This document shows, in pieces, positions 26,027 to 34,820 of a stretch of 64,000 nt of DNA (position 1 is the first letter of the stretch; each line of letters begins with the position of its first letter). Location of the stretch: assembly GCA_023488885.1 (NCBI GenBank), contig JAMDDH010000034.1, positions 1 to 64,000 of the forward strand, given 5' to 3'. A model generated the notes under the pieces. The model made no database searches. It was given only the letters and a program-made list of their open reading frames with translations, and was not told the origin of the DNA. The DNA comes from Thermoplasmatota archaeon. Its GTDB lineage: Archaea; Thermoplasmatota; Thermoplasmata; Thermoplasmatales; Thermoplasmataceae. A program made the translations under genes and the position numbers.

Positions 26027-26155
26027 TTATCCCCTCAATATTTTATCCGTCTCGACAAACATGCTCTTCCCTTTCAGGTTCCATATTGCAAGCAGTGACA
26101 AGATGTACTGGTAATTCTGTGATTCTTCAAGAATCTTCTTCAGGTTGATACTCCG
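26027..26155 (-). pseudogene. C-terminal gene fragment cut by transposase scar
   Basis: A minus-strand frame of about 40 codons (IRSINLKKILEE... to KILRG) ends in TAA at 26027-26029. It is coding-like but stops abruptly at the point where the plus-strand transposase remnant begins, so it is probably the tail of a gene whose 5' part was lost. I do not recognise the family. Confidence 0.35.
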
Positions 26156-26421
26156 TATATCAGGATGACGACACCCTGAGAAGATACGCATTTGTATCAT
26201 TCATATCGCTGATCGCCTACTACAGGATACTAAAGCTCCTGAAGAACAGGAAAATCAACAGCAGGATGAGCGTGAAGGACGCATTGCTGCAGTTATCAAA
26301 GATTTATCTTGCTGATGTAGGTGACCGAACGATAATGGCGGAAATCCCAAAAAAGGTCAGGGAACCTGCGGAAACCCTTGACCTAAAACCGGAGCTGTTC
26401 CCTGAAAAGATTCCGAGTTAA
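26150..26421 (+). pseudogene. IS4/IS1634-like transposase C-terminal remnant, copy 2
   Basis: About 90 codons of a transposase tail (DDTLRRYAFVSFISL to PEKIPS) without start or catalytic domain. It is open to its natural stop, unlike the copy near the left edge of the window. Both copies begin at about the same point of the protein, which suggests a shared truncated form spread by recombination or by a non-autonomous element. It forms the left border of the island described next. Confidence 0.7.
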
Positions 26422-26587
26422 GGATTAAAATAAGTCAGTAATCCCAAAATATCAATTCTATTCATTTTGACTAGCAAGATACTCTAATGTAGTATACGAG
26501 GGAAACAAAATTTCATCAAATCAGAACAATTTCCAACTATTTATATATTAAGAAAATTATATATACTTATGAACAGATAATCTCATT

Positions 26588-26956
26588 ATGGAGACTTTGA
26601 GACAATTCGGATATCCCCCGGCAGTTTCCAAACCACGGATGCTGTATTACTTAATAGCTCTAGCAATGGCAGCCCTTTCTTTGGTCTTGATTGCCCAGTT
26701 TTTGGGTTTTAATCCATTTGGAAGCTCCATAGTCGTAGCTTACTCTAAGGGTTGGATTAGCCTCCAATCTGCACAATTGAGTCTAGAGACCCTTTTTGGA
26801 AGTAGTGTACTTGCTACTGCAATTCTTAGCCAAGTGACTGTGGGTAGTATCTTGGGTGATGCAGCTGCCGCTGCTTTGGTGGACACAACCTTGCTTGCTT
26901 GGTTGGGGCCATGGGCTCTAGTATTTCTTGCGGCAGTCATTGTAACTGCAATTTAA
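26588..26956 (+). CDS. Small hydrophobic protein, candidate precursor of a membrane-active peptide
   Basis: 122 residues. A 17-residue basic N-terminus and a membrane helix (18-40) precede a GFNPFGSS turn, followed by a roughly 75-residue, almost uncharged alanine/leucine-rich region (one K, one E, two D; SILGDAAAAAL, GPWALVFLAAV) with no arginine. This leader-plus-hydrophobic-core layout is like circular bacteriocin precursors, especially the acidic gassericin/acidocin B subgroup (similarity of character only, recalled). A strong TATA stretch (TTATATATAC, about 26553-26562) is set for a leaderless start. The next gene, 52 bases on, has SpoIIM-like and signal-peptidase parts. Could also be an ordinary small membrane protein. 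Confidence 0.65.
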   Translation: METLRQFGYPPAVSKPRMLYYLIALAMAALSLVLIAQFLGFNPFGSSIVVAYSKGWISLQSAQLSLETLFGSSVLATAILSQVTVGSILGDAAAAALVDTTLLAWLGPWALVFLAAVIVTAI

Positions 26957-27008
26957 ACGAGTTAAAGAGATAAATTTATTTCACTTCCCTTTTTGTGATT
27001 TCGGTGCT

Positions 27009-28661
27009 GTGAATCAATTGAATGAATCTAAAATATCTGATTTAACTGTATTTCTAGCAAAATACTTCGTGATTATTTTCTTTGTCTTGATAATAATAGA
27101 CATTCTTAGGGTATTTCCCTTGACCTTAAAATCGCCGCTCTTTAGATACTCTGCTATTGGATTCTCCATGTATTCTTTGTTTTTTCTAAATTATTCATGC
27201 AGCTCGCTTATCAAAAGGAAATCTATATTGTTAAAGAAAATAGCTTTGGACTCGGCGTTGGATGTCACATTTATTATTCCCATAATTCTGATAATCAGAA
27301 ATAGGAGAACAAGTGGTAAATTATTGGGGGCTGATTCAGTGTTTTTCCTTGGAGGATCACTGTTTCTGATCATATTTCTATCATTTTCTATTTTTTCTGA
27401 AATCGTGTATAGTATCCCAGTCCTGTTGAATTCAATAGATGGTAATTCCGGTTTCATTGTCCCTGGTAGTAGAATGAGTTCGTATCCACTTTTAATAATC
27501 ACACATAACATGATTTTTCTATCGGAGATCTTTTTAGGTTCACTTTTCTTTCTTCTGCCAACATTTGGAGTGGTTCTTTTTGACACTCTGGTCACAGGGT
27601 CAATAACCGTTTATCTCATTAGAGTTGGACAAGAAAATATAATTTTGCCCCAATTATTGCTAGAATTGCTAGGAACTTGTATTGCCACTGCCACTTCTTT
27701 TGCCATATTTCATACCTTTTTCACATCTATGTCAAAAAAGATAAGGAACTCGGAGTTTTTGCAAATGCAATCTTACTCAATAAAACTTATAATCCTCGGG
27801 TTAGCGCTTTCAATTTATGCTTTTTTGTTAGCATGGCCAATAGAGTCGGCTTTGTTCTCTGCAAAAGGTTTCAACAGCCTTTGGTATAGAACAGTATACC
27901 TCTTCGACGTAATTACAATTATAATTTACGCTGGATTCTTATATGACATTCTAAAAAGGAAAGTATTCCCACTTCAACAGATCATACTTCCGTCCCTATC
28001 ATCTGGTATAATTTTGTTTGTAGCATTGGGCGGCGGCTCAGCAGCCATTGAGAACTCGATTCCGTTACTAGGGTTACTGGGAGCCGCTTCTCTGTTGTAT
28101 CCTTTGTTGGAACTTAGAAAGTTACTGACAGGCGACAAAACCCCCAAAAGGTTGAATGCATTTTTGAAAGAATTCGATTGCTTCATTGTCTCTTCGCAGG
28201 GGCGTAGTATGTATCCCACAATAACTGGCAGTGACTACGTTCTATGTTTAAAAATGAATGAAGAAATTAAATTAAGCCCTGGAGACATAATTACATATGA
28301 ATTACCTCTTTATTATTCTCCATTATCCTATGGGAGGTTTGTTACGCATAGGATAGTTGACTTAAATGAAATTGAAATAAGAACAAGAGGAGACAATCTT
28401 CAAAAGTTGGACCCTCCAATTAAATATTACAAAGTTCATGGGATTGCAATCGCAAAGTGTGATCGCTCTTTCAAAATATTTGAAACTCTAACTCAGAGAC
28501 AAGAATTAACTCAGATATTGACGAGATTAGAATCTTTTATATGGGCGGGGGAAAATAAAACAGATACGGGCAAAATAAGTGTAAAAATAAGATCATTGCT
28601 AAGCATATTTTTTGTTCTCGTTACAGCCATTGCTCTGCCATTTCTTTTCCTAATGGCTTGA
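27009..28661 (+). CDS. Polytopic SpoIIM/DUF95-like membrane protein fused to a type I signal peptidase domain
   Basis: 550 residues. Residues 1-375 hold about nine or ten membrane helices; around 155-235 the pattern ITHN, then FLGSLFFLLPTFGVVLFDTLVTG and LLELLGTCIATATSF follows the SpoIIM/DUF95 plan (HN near 166, E near 219). Residues 390-480 form an S26B archaeal/ER-type signal peptidase with Ser400 in GRSMYPTI, PGDIITYELP, His447 in VTHRIV, and Asp462/Asp468 in TRGDNLQKLD: all catalytic residues are there. A last helix anchors the C-terminus. Starts with GTG. It probably processes or exports the hydrophobic protein encoded just upstream. A+T-rich relative to neighbours and bounded by IS scars. 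SpoIIM assignment is moderate; the peptidase assignment is strong. Confidence 0.8.
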   Translation: MNQLNESKISDLTVFLAKYFVIIFFVLIIIDILRVFPLTLKSPLFRYSAIGFSMYSLFFLNYSCSSLIKRKSILLKKIALDSALDVTFIIPIILIIRNRRTSGKLLGADSVFFLGGSLFLIIFLSFSIFSEIVYSIPVLLNSIDGNSGFIVPGSRMSSYPLLIITHNMIFLSEIFLGSLFFLLPTFGVVLFDTLVTGSITVYLIRVGQENIILPQLLLELLGTCIATATSFAIFHTFFTSMSKKIRNSEFLQMQSYSIKLIILGLALSIYAFLLAWPIESALFSAKGFNSLWYRTVYLFDVITIIIYAGFLYDILKRKVFPLQQIILPSLSSGIILFVALGGGSAAIENSIPLLGLLGAASLLYPLLELRKLLTGDKTPKRLNAFLKEFDCFIVSSQGRSMYPTITGSDYVLCLKMNEEIKLSPGDIITYELPLYYSPLSYGRFVTHRIVDLNEIEIRTRGDNLQKLDPPIKYYKVHGIAIAKCDRSFKIFETLTQRQELTQILTRLESFIWAGENKTDTGKISVKIRSLLSIFFVLVTAIALPFLFLMA

Positions 28662-28679
28662 AAAAGGTGTCTGCAGAAT

Positions 28680-28995
28680 AATCCAGCGAGAATGCTGCCG
28701 GTAGAGTAGAATGAAGGAGTGGTTACCCTCTCCTTCAAACCCTCGTCGAACGCAGCAGGCGGAGTTACCGCACTACGCTCACCGACGAGCTTCTTCGTAA
28801 GGCATTATAGCGTTTGTAAATGTTCTGTGGAGGCGGTGAAGGCAGCTTCAATCCAAGCAGTTCCAGATCCTTATATTTTCCTGTATGCTCTTTCTGTTTC
28901 CACCTGCTGTGCATCATTCCAAGACGCATGTCCCCGTATTCCCATGTGCGGGCAAACGACTGCCTGGGACAGTATAATCTGACATTGCACATTAG
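28680..28995 (-). pseudogene. IS200/IS605-type tnpB C-terminal remnant
   Basis: Minus-strand pieces in shifted frames: a FARTWEYGDMRLGMMHSRWK stretch, then PPPQNIYKRY, then LVGERSAVTPPA and DEGLKERVTTPSF. The NIY-R and VGER-type tail followed by proline-rich residues is typical of the OrfB/TnpB C-terminus. No start, no catalytic domain and at least one frameshift, so inactive. It forms the right border of the 26588-28661 island. Confidence 0.45.
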
Positions 28996-29227
28996 AGACA
29001 TAAGGCTGACCATGGACGACGAGAAAATATTAAAGGAGACCCATGAATAATTTTGTCCCAAAGCGCTCGGTATCCAAGAATCTCTCCTGAATGCTGGAAA
29101 CTGAACATTTATGTCTGGAAATTACCTATGAATTTTTCGAATTCCGGTAAAGAAACTAAAATATATGGACATATGCGATGTATCTATCACCTGCAACGGG
29201 ACATTATCGGTCCAGGCACTGTTTCGC

Positions 29228-29797
29228 ATGAAGTATGTAATCCTCTCAGACGACCTGACGGGAGCTTCAGGAGTGGCATCTCTCCTCAATGCTCCAGATA
29301 CCATAACAATAAATCTGGATCAGATTGGTCTTCTGGAATCTGCAAATGCCAGTTTTGTATCCGTGAATTTGGACTGCAGGCATTCCCCGGATTCCGGAAA
29401 GATAGTTGAGATGGCCCTCAATCACTTCAGCGGATCGCGTGTGACACTCCGCATTGACAGCACACTCAGGGGGAATATATCGGCAATGATCACACCTTTT
29501 CTTTCCCGTGGAAAAAAGATACTGTTGACAGACACCATCCCGGAGTACGGCAGATATACCAGGAATGGCAAAACCATATTCAATGGCTTGGAAACAGACA
29601 TACTGTCGTCTGTGCTGAGAGGCAGTATGTTCCAACCTCCTGCAGGAAGCATTGAGGTTGCAGATTCCGAATCGTACGATGATATAAGAGAGCTGGCGCT
29701 TCGTTGCCTCTATGAAGATATGATGCCGGTGGATCCTGGACCGATGATTGCCGAGGTTCTCAGGGAGGGAGATAAACGTGGGATCTGGGATTCGTAA
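29228..29797 (+). CDS. Four-carbon acid sugar kinase, N-terminal domain protein
   Basis: About 190 residues starting MKYVILSDDLTGASG, the characteristic N-terminus of the DUF1537/OtnK-DtnK kinase family, with LRIDSTLRGNIS substrate-side segment near residue 80 and TDTIPEYGRYTRNG near 105. Normal family members are about 400-420 residues in one chain; here only the N-terminal substrate domain is encoded, and the ATP-binding C-terminal domain is a separate overlapping gene. Phosphorylates a threonate/erythronate-like acid in the family; substrate here unknown. Followed by a cupin gene. Confidence 0.82.
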   Translation: MKYVILSDDLTGASGVASLLNAPDTITINLDQIGLLESANASFVSVNLDCRHSPDSGKIVEMALNHFSGSRVTLRIDSTLRGNISAMITPFLSRGKKILLTDTIPEYGRYTRNGKTIFNGLETDILSSVLRGSMFQPPAGSIEVADSESYDDIRELALRCLYEDMMPVDPGPMIAEVLREGDKRGIWDS

Positions 29798-30227
29798 GAA
29801 AATCGCCATAGTGGTCGGAACTTTCAGAGATATTACCGTCAGGCAGATAGGGTACCTCGAAAACGCAGGAATCAAAGCCTGCAAGCCATGCATCCTCCCG
29901 GAGAGAGGCATCGACCTCTTTTCATTCCACCTTGATGAAGAATCGCACCTGATTTCAGAGAGATTTATGAAATTCATCGCTGGCTATGACTATCTGGTAA
30001 TGAGTGGAGGAGAAACTGCCGGTTTCATGCTCAGGAACTCGAATTTTTCTTACATAATTAACGGAGAAAGCATAATGCCGCTGGTATCAACCGGTTCTGT
30101 TGCAGGTGGGATCCTGCATGGCGTAAGGATAGTCCTCAAGGGAGGGCTCATTGGAAACGATTCCTGCTACGGGGATATCCTTGAATGGATTGACAGGCAG
30201 GAAGCGCGAAGCGGCATAAATGTTTAG
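29778..30227 (+). CDS. Four-carbon acid sugar kinase, nucleotide-binding domain protein
   Basis: About 150 residues corresponding to the C-terminal nucleotide-binding domain of the DUF1537 kinase: LVMSGGETAGFML near residue 75, STGSVAGGILHGVRIVLKGGLIGNDSCYGDIL at the end. A GTG start with a GGGAGGGA ribosome site (29765-29772) inside the preceding gene and a 20-base overlap show real translational coupling, so this is a split enzyme, not simply a sequencing frameshift. The two chains presumably associate. Confidence 0.78.
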   Translation: MGSGIRKKIAIVVGTFRDITVRQIGYLENAGIKACKPCILPERGIDLFSFHLDEESHLISERFMKFIAGYDYLVMSGGETAGFMLRNSNFSYIINGESIMPLVSTGSVAGGILHGVRIVLKGGLIGNDSCYGDILEWIDRQEARSGINV

Positions 30228-30229
30228 GA

Positions 30230-31189
30230 ATGAATGATTATATAATGATAAAAAGATTGCATCAGGATCGAATGGCGATAAAAATATTGGTTGACCCTGA
30301 CAAAGGAATCAGGCCTGCTGGAGCAATCAGATGTGACGTTGCCTGGAAGTTATTCATCCCTGATCATATGGGGGATTTTCCTGAGGGGGAAAGAATCAGG
30401 GTATCGAAGCTCGTAAACTGGCTTTGGGATGAACTCTCTGCCCGGTTGGGATTTCTCAGAAAAAACTCTACGGAAACAACCTGGGTAATCACCCCTCCAC
30501 TGAGCGATGCTGCCAGGGACCTCATGGTCAGAATCTGTTCAATGTGGTCCAACGAGGTCTATACGCTTTCCGGCAAAAAAGGCCCTGAAGGGCTGGAAGA
30601 AACCGGAGAAAACCTGTGGACTCCTCCCGTCCTGAATGTGTATGGAAATCGCGAAAATGATGCTGCAGCGAAAAAACTCACCGCAGATCATCATGGTAAC
30701 GTAACCAGGTATCTCATGCCGGCTCTTGGGTCTACAAAGGCTTTCATGCGAACCTACAGGATACCGAAAGGAGGCACTTATGCACGGCTCCACAGTCATT
30801 CTGCTGTTGAGGAGCACTACCTTGTCCTGGAGGGTAAAGGGACATTGAGAACAGGCGATCATTCAATCGCTGTGGGAGTCGGAGATCTTGTCTCAAAACC
30901 GATTGGCCCAGACAACGCCTCACAGTTTGTAGCCGATCTCGGTGAGGAATTACTTATCCTTGACATAGAGGTATGGCCTGATCCCAGCCAGACAACGAAG
31001 GATCTGGTACACTACCCGGATCATGGTGAGCTTTTACTGAGAGGGCAGGGATGGTCGGGAATAGTCCCGTCGGATGCGCTTATGGATGCAGATGACTTCA
31101 GCAAAAACTACGATTACGGTTATAGAAGATCTGTCAACGGGAAATGGTCTCCCAGGGAGGTTCGGGGAATGAAACGAAGAGAAAAGTAA
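30230..31189 (+). CDS. Cupin-domain protein, probable sugar-acid metabolism
   Basis: About 319 residues. An N-terminal region of about 150 residues without a recognised motif precedes a cupin barrel with the metal motif RLHSHSAVEEHYLVLEGKG (two His, one Glu near residues 188-194). The C-terminal tail is long and charged. It follows the split kinase by two bases, so it should act on the same carbohydrate acid, for example as isomerase or dioxygenase-like enzyme. ATGs at codons 6 and 15 are alternative starts. Confidence 0.72.
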   Translation: MNDYIMIKRLHQDRMAIKILVDPDKGIRPAGAIRCDVAWKLFIPDHMGDFPEGERIRVSKLVNWLWDELSARLGFLRKNSTETTWVITPPLSDAARDLMVRICSMWSNEVYTLSGKKGPEGLEETGENLWTPPVLNVYGNRENDAAAKKLTADHHGNVTRYLMPALGSTKAFMRTYRIPKGGTYARLHSHSAVEEHYLVLEGKGTLRTGDHSIAVGVGDLVSKPIGPDNASQFVADLGEELLILDIEVWPDPSQTTKDLVHYPDHGELLLRGQGWSGIVPSDALMDADDFSKNYDYGYRRSVNGKWSPREVRGMKRREK

Positions 31190-31240
31190 ATTCATAGTTA
31201 TGCGAATGGCTAACGGCAACTGTTCTGACAACGTTTACGT

Positions 31241-31268
31241 AGCCCTATTCTCCCCTCGAAGGGCTTTT
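31241..31268 (+). terminator. Possible hairpin terminator after the cupin gene
   Basis: GCCCT and AGGGC arms (31242-31246 and 31260-31264) with a 13-base loop, followed by TTTT. It is about 50 bases past the cupin stop. Stem is short, so this is tentative. The surrounding 240 bases up to the next start hold no gene. Confidence 0.3.
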
Positions 31269-31429
31269 CCAGGCTTTTTGCATATCAATTACAAGGAGGA
31301 TCGGTCTTCCGGATGCCTGATGCATCTGGTTCATCGTCGTAAATTCATGAAAAATGATGATATTTCAGTATCTATGCCATACGTCCATGAAAATCACAAT
31401 TGTTTTAGCTATTCTGTAATACCCTTATC

Positions 31430-32362
31430 ATGGACAGGAAGAATCTCCTCACGTCTCCAGTCAGGGACCTTGATATTTCAGGTTCAACAACTCTGAAACA
31501 GCTAATGGAAGGTTTCTCAGAATCGGGCGGTTTCACGTCTGCCAAGGTATTCACTGCTTATTCTATACTTAAAAAGATGTTTTCTGAAGAGAACACTACT
31601 TTTCTTTCGTTCCCTGCGGACATAATATCGACAGGAACCAGGGGATTAATCAATGAGGTTATAAAGCGTAAACTTGTCGATGTCATAGTTACAACGAACG
31701 GTACACTTGATCATGACATAGCAAGAACCTATCTTGATTATTACAGCGGAACATTTGATTATAGTGACAGGGAACTGAGGAATCTCGGCATAAACCGGCT
31801 CGGGAATGTGTTCATCCCGGACGAAAGCTATGGCGAAATAATAGAGGGTAAAGTTCAGCCTGTACTCGATATCCTGTACTCGGAAAAGAAAGAATGGGGA
31901 GGTGCAGAACTCCTCAGGGAATTCGGGCTGAGGATGAACAATGAATCATCCATCCTTTACAATGCAGCAAGAAACAACATCCCCGTCTTCGTTCCGGGGA
32001 TGACGGACGGTTCTTTCGGGTCGCAGTTGTGGTCTTTCTACGAGAGAAATCGGGATTTCAAGCTGAATCTTCTCCAGGACGAGCATGAACTCTCAGACAT
32101 TATTTTTGATGCAAAAAAAACAGGCGCATTAATGGTTGGAGGCGGCATATCCAAACATCACACAATCTGGTGGAATCAATTCAGGGGGGGCCTGGACTAC
32201 GCAGTATACGTCACCACTGCCCAGGAATACGATGGGTCTCTCTCTGGAGCAAAGCTTGAAGAAGCCATATCATGGAAAAAAGTAAAAGAAGACGCAGAGT
32301 TTGTTAACGTTTACGGTGATGCCACCGTGATCCTTCCAGTGCTACTCGGGTCTCTTCTCTAA
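31430..32362 (+). CDS. dys: Deoxyhypusine synthase
   Basis: 310 residues. Transfers the aminobutyl group of spermidine to a lysine of archaeal translation factor aIF5A. NAD/spermidine-site segments are clear: SFPADIISTGTRGL, TTNGTLDHDI, VPGMTDGSFGSQLW, GGGISKHHTIWWNQ and the C-terminal AQEYDGSLSGA followed by ISWKKV, which carries the catalytic lysine. Single gene with its own upstream region; the converging neighbour overlaps its end by four bases. Confidence 0.93.
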   Translation: MDRKNLLTSPVRDLDISGSTTLKQLMEGFSESGGFTSAKVFTAYSILKKMFSEENTTFLSFPADIISTGTRGLINEVIKRKLVDVIVTTNGTLDHDIARTYLDYYSGTFDYSDRELRNLGINRLGNVFIPDESYGEIIEGKVQPVLDILYSEKKEWGGAELLREFGLRMNNESSILYNAARNNIPVFVPGMTDGSFGSQLWSFYERNRDFKLNLLQDEHELSDIIFDAKKTGALMVGGGISKHHTIWWNQFRGGLDYAVYVTTAQEYDGSLSGAKLEEAISWKKVKEDAEFVNVYGDATVILPVLLGSLL

Positions 32363-32646
32363 ATGTACTTCAGCCATTCCATTATCGGGTCGTCTTCGTC
32401 TTCAAGACTGGAAGTTGTTTCACCAAAGGCACTCCTGGTGGTGAACCGGTTGAAATATATCTTCCCGTCTTTCTCGACTCCATACATTATGTGTTCTACC
32501 GACTTTCCTTCCGGGAGGTGCGACGTTGCTTCCGGGAATTCCGGGGAAAAATGAAGTTCTAAAATGTTATCGTGTTCATACAACCAGTAGGAATTGTTCA
32601 ATCCTACATATTCCCTCAATTTCTTAGCTTCAATGGACGGACCCAT
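32359..32646 (-). CDS. Hypothetical 95-residue acidic protein
   Basis: Small soluble protein (EHIMYGVEKDGKIYFNRF core, acidic EDEDDP tail). No domain recognised. A TATA-like ATTATAAC stretch (about 32668-32675) lies roughly 25 bases before the ATG, supporting a leaderless transcript. It overlaps the end of deoxyhypusine synthase tail-to-tail by four bases. Probably a lineage-specific conserved protein. Confidence 0.6.
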   Translation of the reverse strand: MGPSIEAKKLREYVGLNNSYWLYEHDNILELHFSPEFPEATSHLPEGKSVEHIMYGVEKDGKIYFNRFTTRSAFGETTSSLEDEDDPIMEWLKYI

Positions 32647-32760
32647 GTGCGCATATTTTCACTTGTTATAATAGTCTTTAGCTGATCTTCCACGACTCCC
32701 GGAACCGAACACCTTTCTGCGTATCTTGCAGGGGATAGTATTTTTAATTTCAAGCAATGC

Positions 32761-33678
32761 ATGTTCATGTACTACATCACCGAAAATGATGTTCATGAAA
32801 ATCTTGGAATGAGGGAAACAATTGACATCCTTGAGGAAGCCTTTACTGATTATTCCAATGGAAATTCGTTCGTGAAACCCAGAGAGAGAATTATTTTTGA
32901 CGGAACAGTTTTCAACACAATGCCCGGAGTTTTTGGAAAGCGCCATCTTGCGGGCTTGAAAACATACATAGCGAATAAAGATCGGGCAAGGTTCGTTGTA
33001 ATGGTCTTCGACACACAGAAGAACGAACTGCTTGCTGTCATCGAAGCGGACAGGCTGGGACAGGTTAGAACCGGTGCACTGCCCGCCATGGTCACAAGAC
33101 GCCTGGTTTCCGGAAAAAAACAGAGCCTGTGCATAATCGGATCAGGTTTCCAGGCAGAGACCCAGCTTGAGGGCATCCTGTCCGCTTTTGATGTGGACGA
33201 AATTTCGGTATATTCCAGAACTTTTCATAACGCCAGAAAGTTCTCCGAAACCATGTCGGCAAAGTTCGGAGTGAACATTAAGGCATATGACAATGTAAAA
33301 TCAGCCCTGAAAAATGCAACCATAGTCAACTCCATAACAGATGCCAACTCGGCCGTGTTTACCAGATCGGAACTCGGAGACGAATACCACGTCAACCTGT
33401 GCGGCGGCAACCTGCCCATGAGGAGAGAGGCAGCCGAGGACGTCCTTGTAGATAGCGACCTAATCGTAGTGGAAGATTTCGATCAGGCGATGAAGGAATC
33501 CGGAGAAATAATCAGCCTCACGAAGAATCATCCTGAGAAAAAATGCCTTGAACTTAAGGACATAATGAAGGATGGCAGTTACAGCGGCAGGAAGAGGACT
33601 GTTTTTAAATCAATGGGAGTTGGGCTTGAAGACGTTGCGGCAGCCTACGTGGTCATGAAAAACATGAAGATCCTTTGA
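32761..33678 (+). CDS. Ornithine cyclodeaminase / mu-crystallin family dehydrogenase
   Basis: 305 residues. N-terminal domain with GLKTYIAN and FDTQKNELLAVIEADRLGQVRTGALPA; the latter is the family's substrate/NAD-loop region. Rossmann motif LCIIGSGFQAETQL near residue 125. Members act as ornithine cyclodeaminase, alanine dehydrogenase or imino-acid reductase; residues do not settle which. With proC elsewhere in the window, a proline route from ornithine would be consistent but is speculative. Stands alone, with an A+T-rich stretch about 20 bases upstream. Confidence 0.85.
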   Translation: MFMYYITENDVHENLGMRETIDILEEAFTDYSNGNSFVKPRERIIFDGTVFNTMPGVFGKRHLAGLKTYIANKDRARFVVMVFDTQKNELLAVIEADRLGQVRTGALPAMVTRRLVSGKKQSLCIIGSGFQAETQLEGILSAFDVDEISVYSRTFHNARKFSETMSAKFGVNIKAYDNVKSALKNATIVNSITDANSAVFTRSELGDEYHVNLCGGNLPMRREAAEDVLVDSDLIVVEDFDQAMKESGEIISLTKNHPEKKCLELKDIMKDGSYSGRKRTVFKSMGVGLEDVAAAYVVMKNMKIL

Positions 33679-33704
33679 AAGCGTTATGGAATCAAGTTCA
33701 GAAT

Positions 33705-34631
33705 TTACTTGCGGAGCAGATTCTCTAGCGCTTTTCTCAGGTCTTCCTGCTTGAATTTATAACCGAGTTCCAGGGTTCTTTTCGGCACAACTTTTTTGCC
33801 CTTTGCAAGAACTTCGGCCACCTCACCCATCATCAGCCTCAGGATCGTGATGGGTATTATCACTTTAGTCGGTTTATTCAGCGTCTCTCCAAGTATATTT
33901 ACGAATTCCTTCATTCTTGGTACCTGTGGGGATGAGGCATTCAACGGTCCTGAAACAGATTCATTTTCAATGGCATATATTATCATGCCAACTTCATCAT
34001 CGATATGTATCCAGGGAAACCATTGATTTCCAGGCCTGATAGGCCCGCCAATCCCCTTCCTGAACACTGAAACAAGTTGAGGGAGAGCACCGCCGTCAGA
34101 GGAAAGGACCACACTGGTCCTTATATTCACAACTCTCACACCATGCCGGATGGCAGCGTTTGCTGAATTTTCCCATGCGGTGACAAGATCTCCCCAGAAA
34201 TCCGATCCTGCCGGACTGTCTTCAGAAATTTCTGTATCGTCCCACGATTCGTATCCATATATGCCTGCTGCCGATCCATTAACAAATACGGAAGGTCTGG
34301 CTTTTGTGCCTGATATTGCATCCACGATCTGTTCCGTAGCTATGACCCTGGAGTTTATGATCTGGGATTTGTAATTACCTTTCCATTTTTGAAATATAGG
34401 GGTTCCTGCCAGATTTACCACCGCATACACCCCTTCCAGTTTAGCTTTCCAGTCATCCCTGGCATAATCCCACTGAATATGATCCTGTACATCTCCAAAC
34501 AATGACCTGCTTTTCTGCAGGTCTCTGGCAAAAATCCTGACTGAATAGCCTGATCTGATCAGTTCTTTAACAGTCGCGCTTCCGATGAGTCCAGTAGCTC
34601 CGAAGACTGCCACCAACTTTTTATCATCCAT
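33705..34631 (-). CDS. TIGR01777-type NAD(P)-dependent epimerase
   Basis: 308 residues of the extended SDR family: GATGLIGSATVKEL at the N-terminus, NLAGTPI, NGSAAGIYGY in place of the usual YxxxK region, WFPWIHIDDEVG, and the DUF1731-like C-terminal segment (VVPKRTLELGYKF). Related to YfcH/SulA; substrate unknown. Faces away from the DtxR-type gene and probably has its own promoter in the shared 190-base gap. Confidence 0.85.
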   Translation of the reverse strand: MDDKKLVAVFGATGLIGSATVKELIRSGYSVRIFARDLQKSRSLFGDVQDHIQWDYARDDWKAKLEGVYAVVNLAGTPIFQKWKGNYKSQIINSRVIATEQIVDAISGTKARPSVFVNGSAAGIYGYESWDDTEISEDSPAGSDFWGDLVTAWENSANAAIRHGVRVVNIRTSVVLSSDGGALPQLVSVFRKGIGGPIRPGNQWFPWIHIDDEVGMIIYAIENESVSGPLNASSPQVPRMKEFVNILGETLNKPTKVIIPITILRLMMGEVAEVLAKGKKVVPKRTLELGYKFKQEDLRKALENLLRK

Positions 34632-34802
34632 TCATCTCACTCCTTTTCATCCAGTCCCTGATAAAAAACTATTGCATTTACAGAAAAATATTTGCAGATA
34701 CTGGATGAAAGCATAGGTGCCGTGAGAATGCTTCCTTGATCCTGCAAGGCATGTTAGATATAATTAATAAATGGCTTATTAAATTAATAATGTTTAAGAA
34801 TG

Positions 34803-34817
34803 TTAGTATAATACTAA
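34803..34817. promoter_or_regulatory. Perfect palindrome upstream of DtxR-type regulator
   Basis: TTAGTAT-A-ATACTAA, arms of 7 with a single central base, ending three bases before the regulator's ATG. Metal-dependent DtxR/MntR repressors bind A+T-rich palindromes in this position, so autoregulation of the regulator-permease operon is likely. Another A+T-rich inverted repeat (ATTAATAA / TTATTAAT) lies about 40 bases further upstream. Confidence 0.5.
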
Positions 34818-34820
34818 TTT

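Noticed and set aside
29267-29977. 236-residue minus-strand frame over the split kinase
   Set aside because: No recognisable fold; both plus-strand halves match known kinase domains and have a ribosome site.
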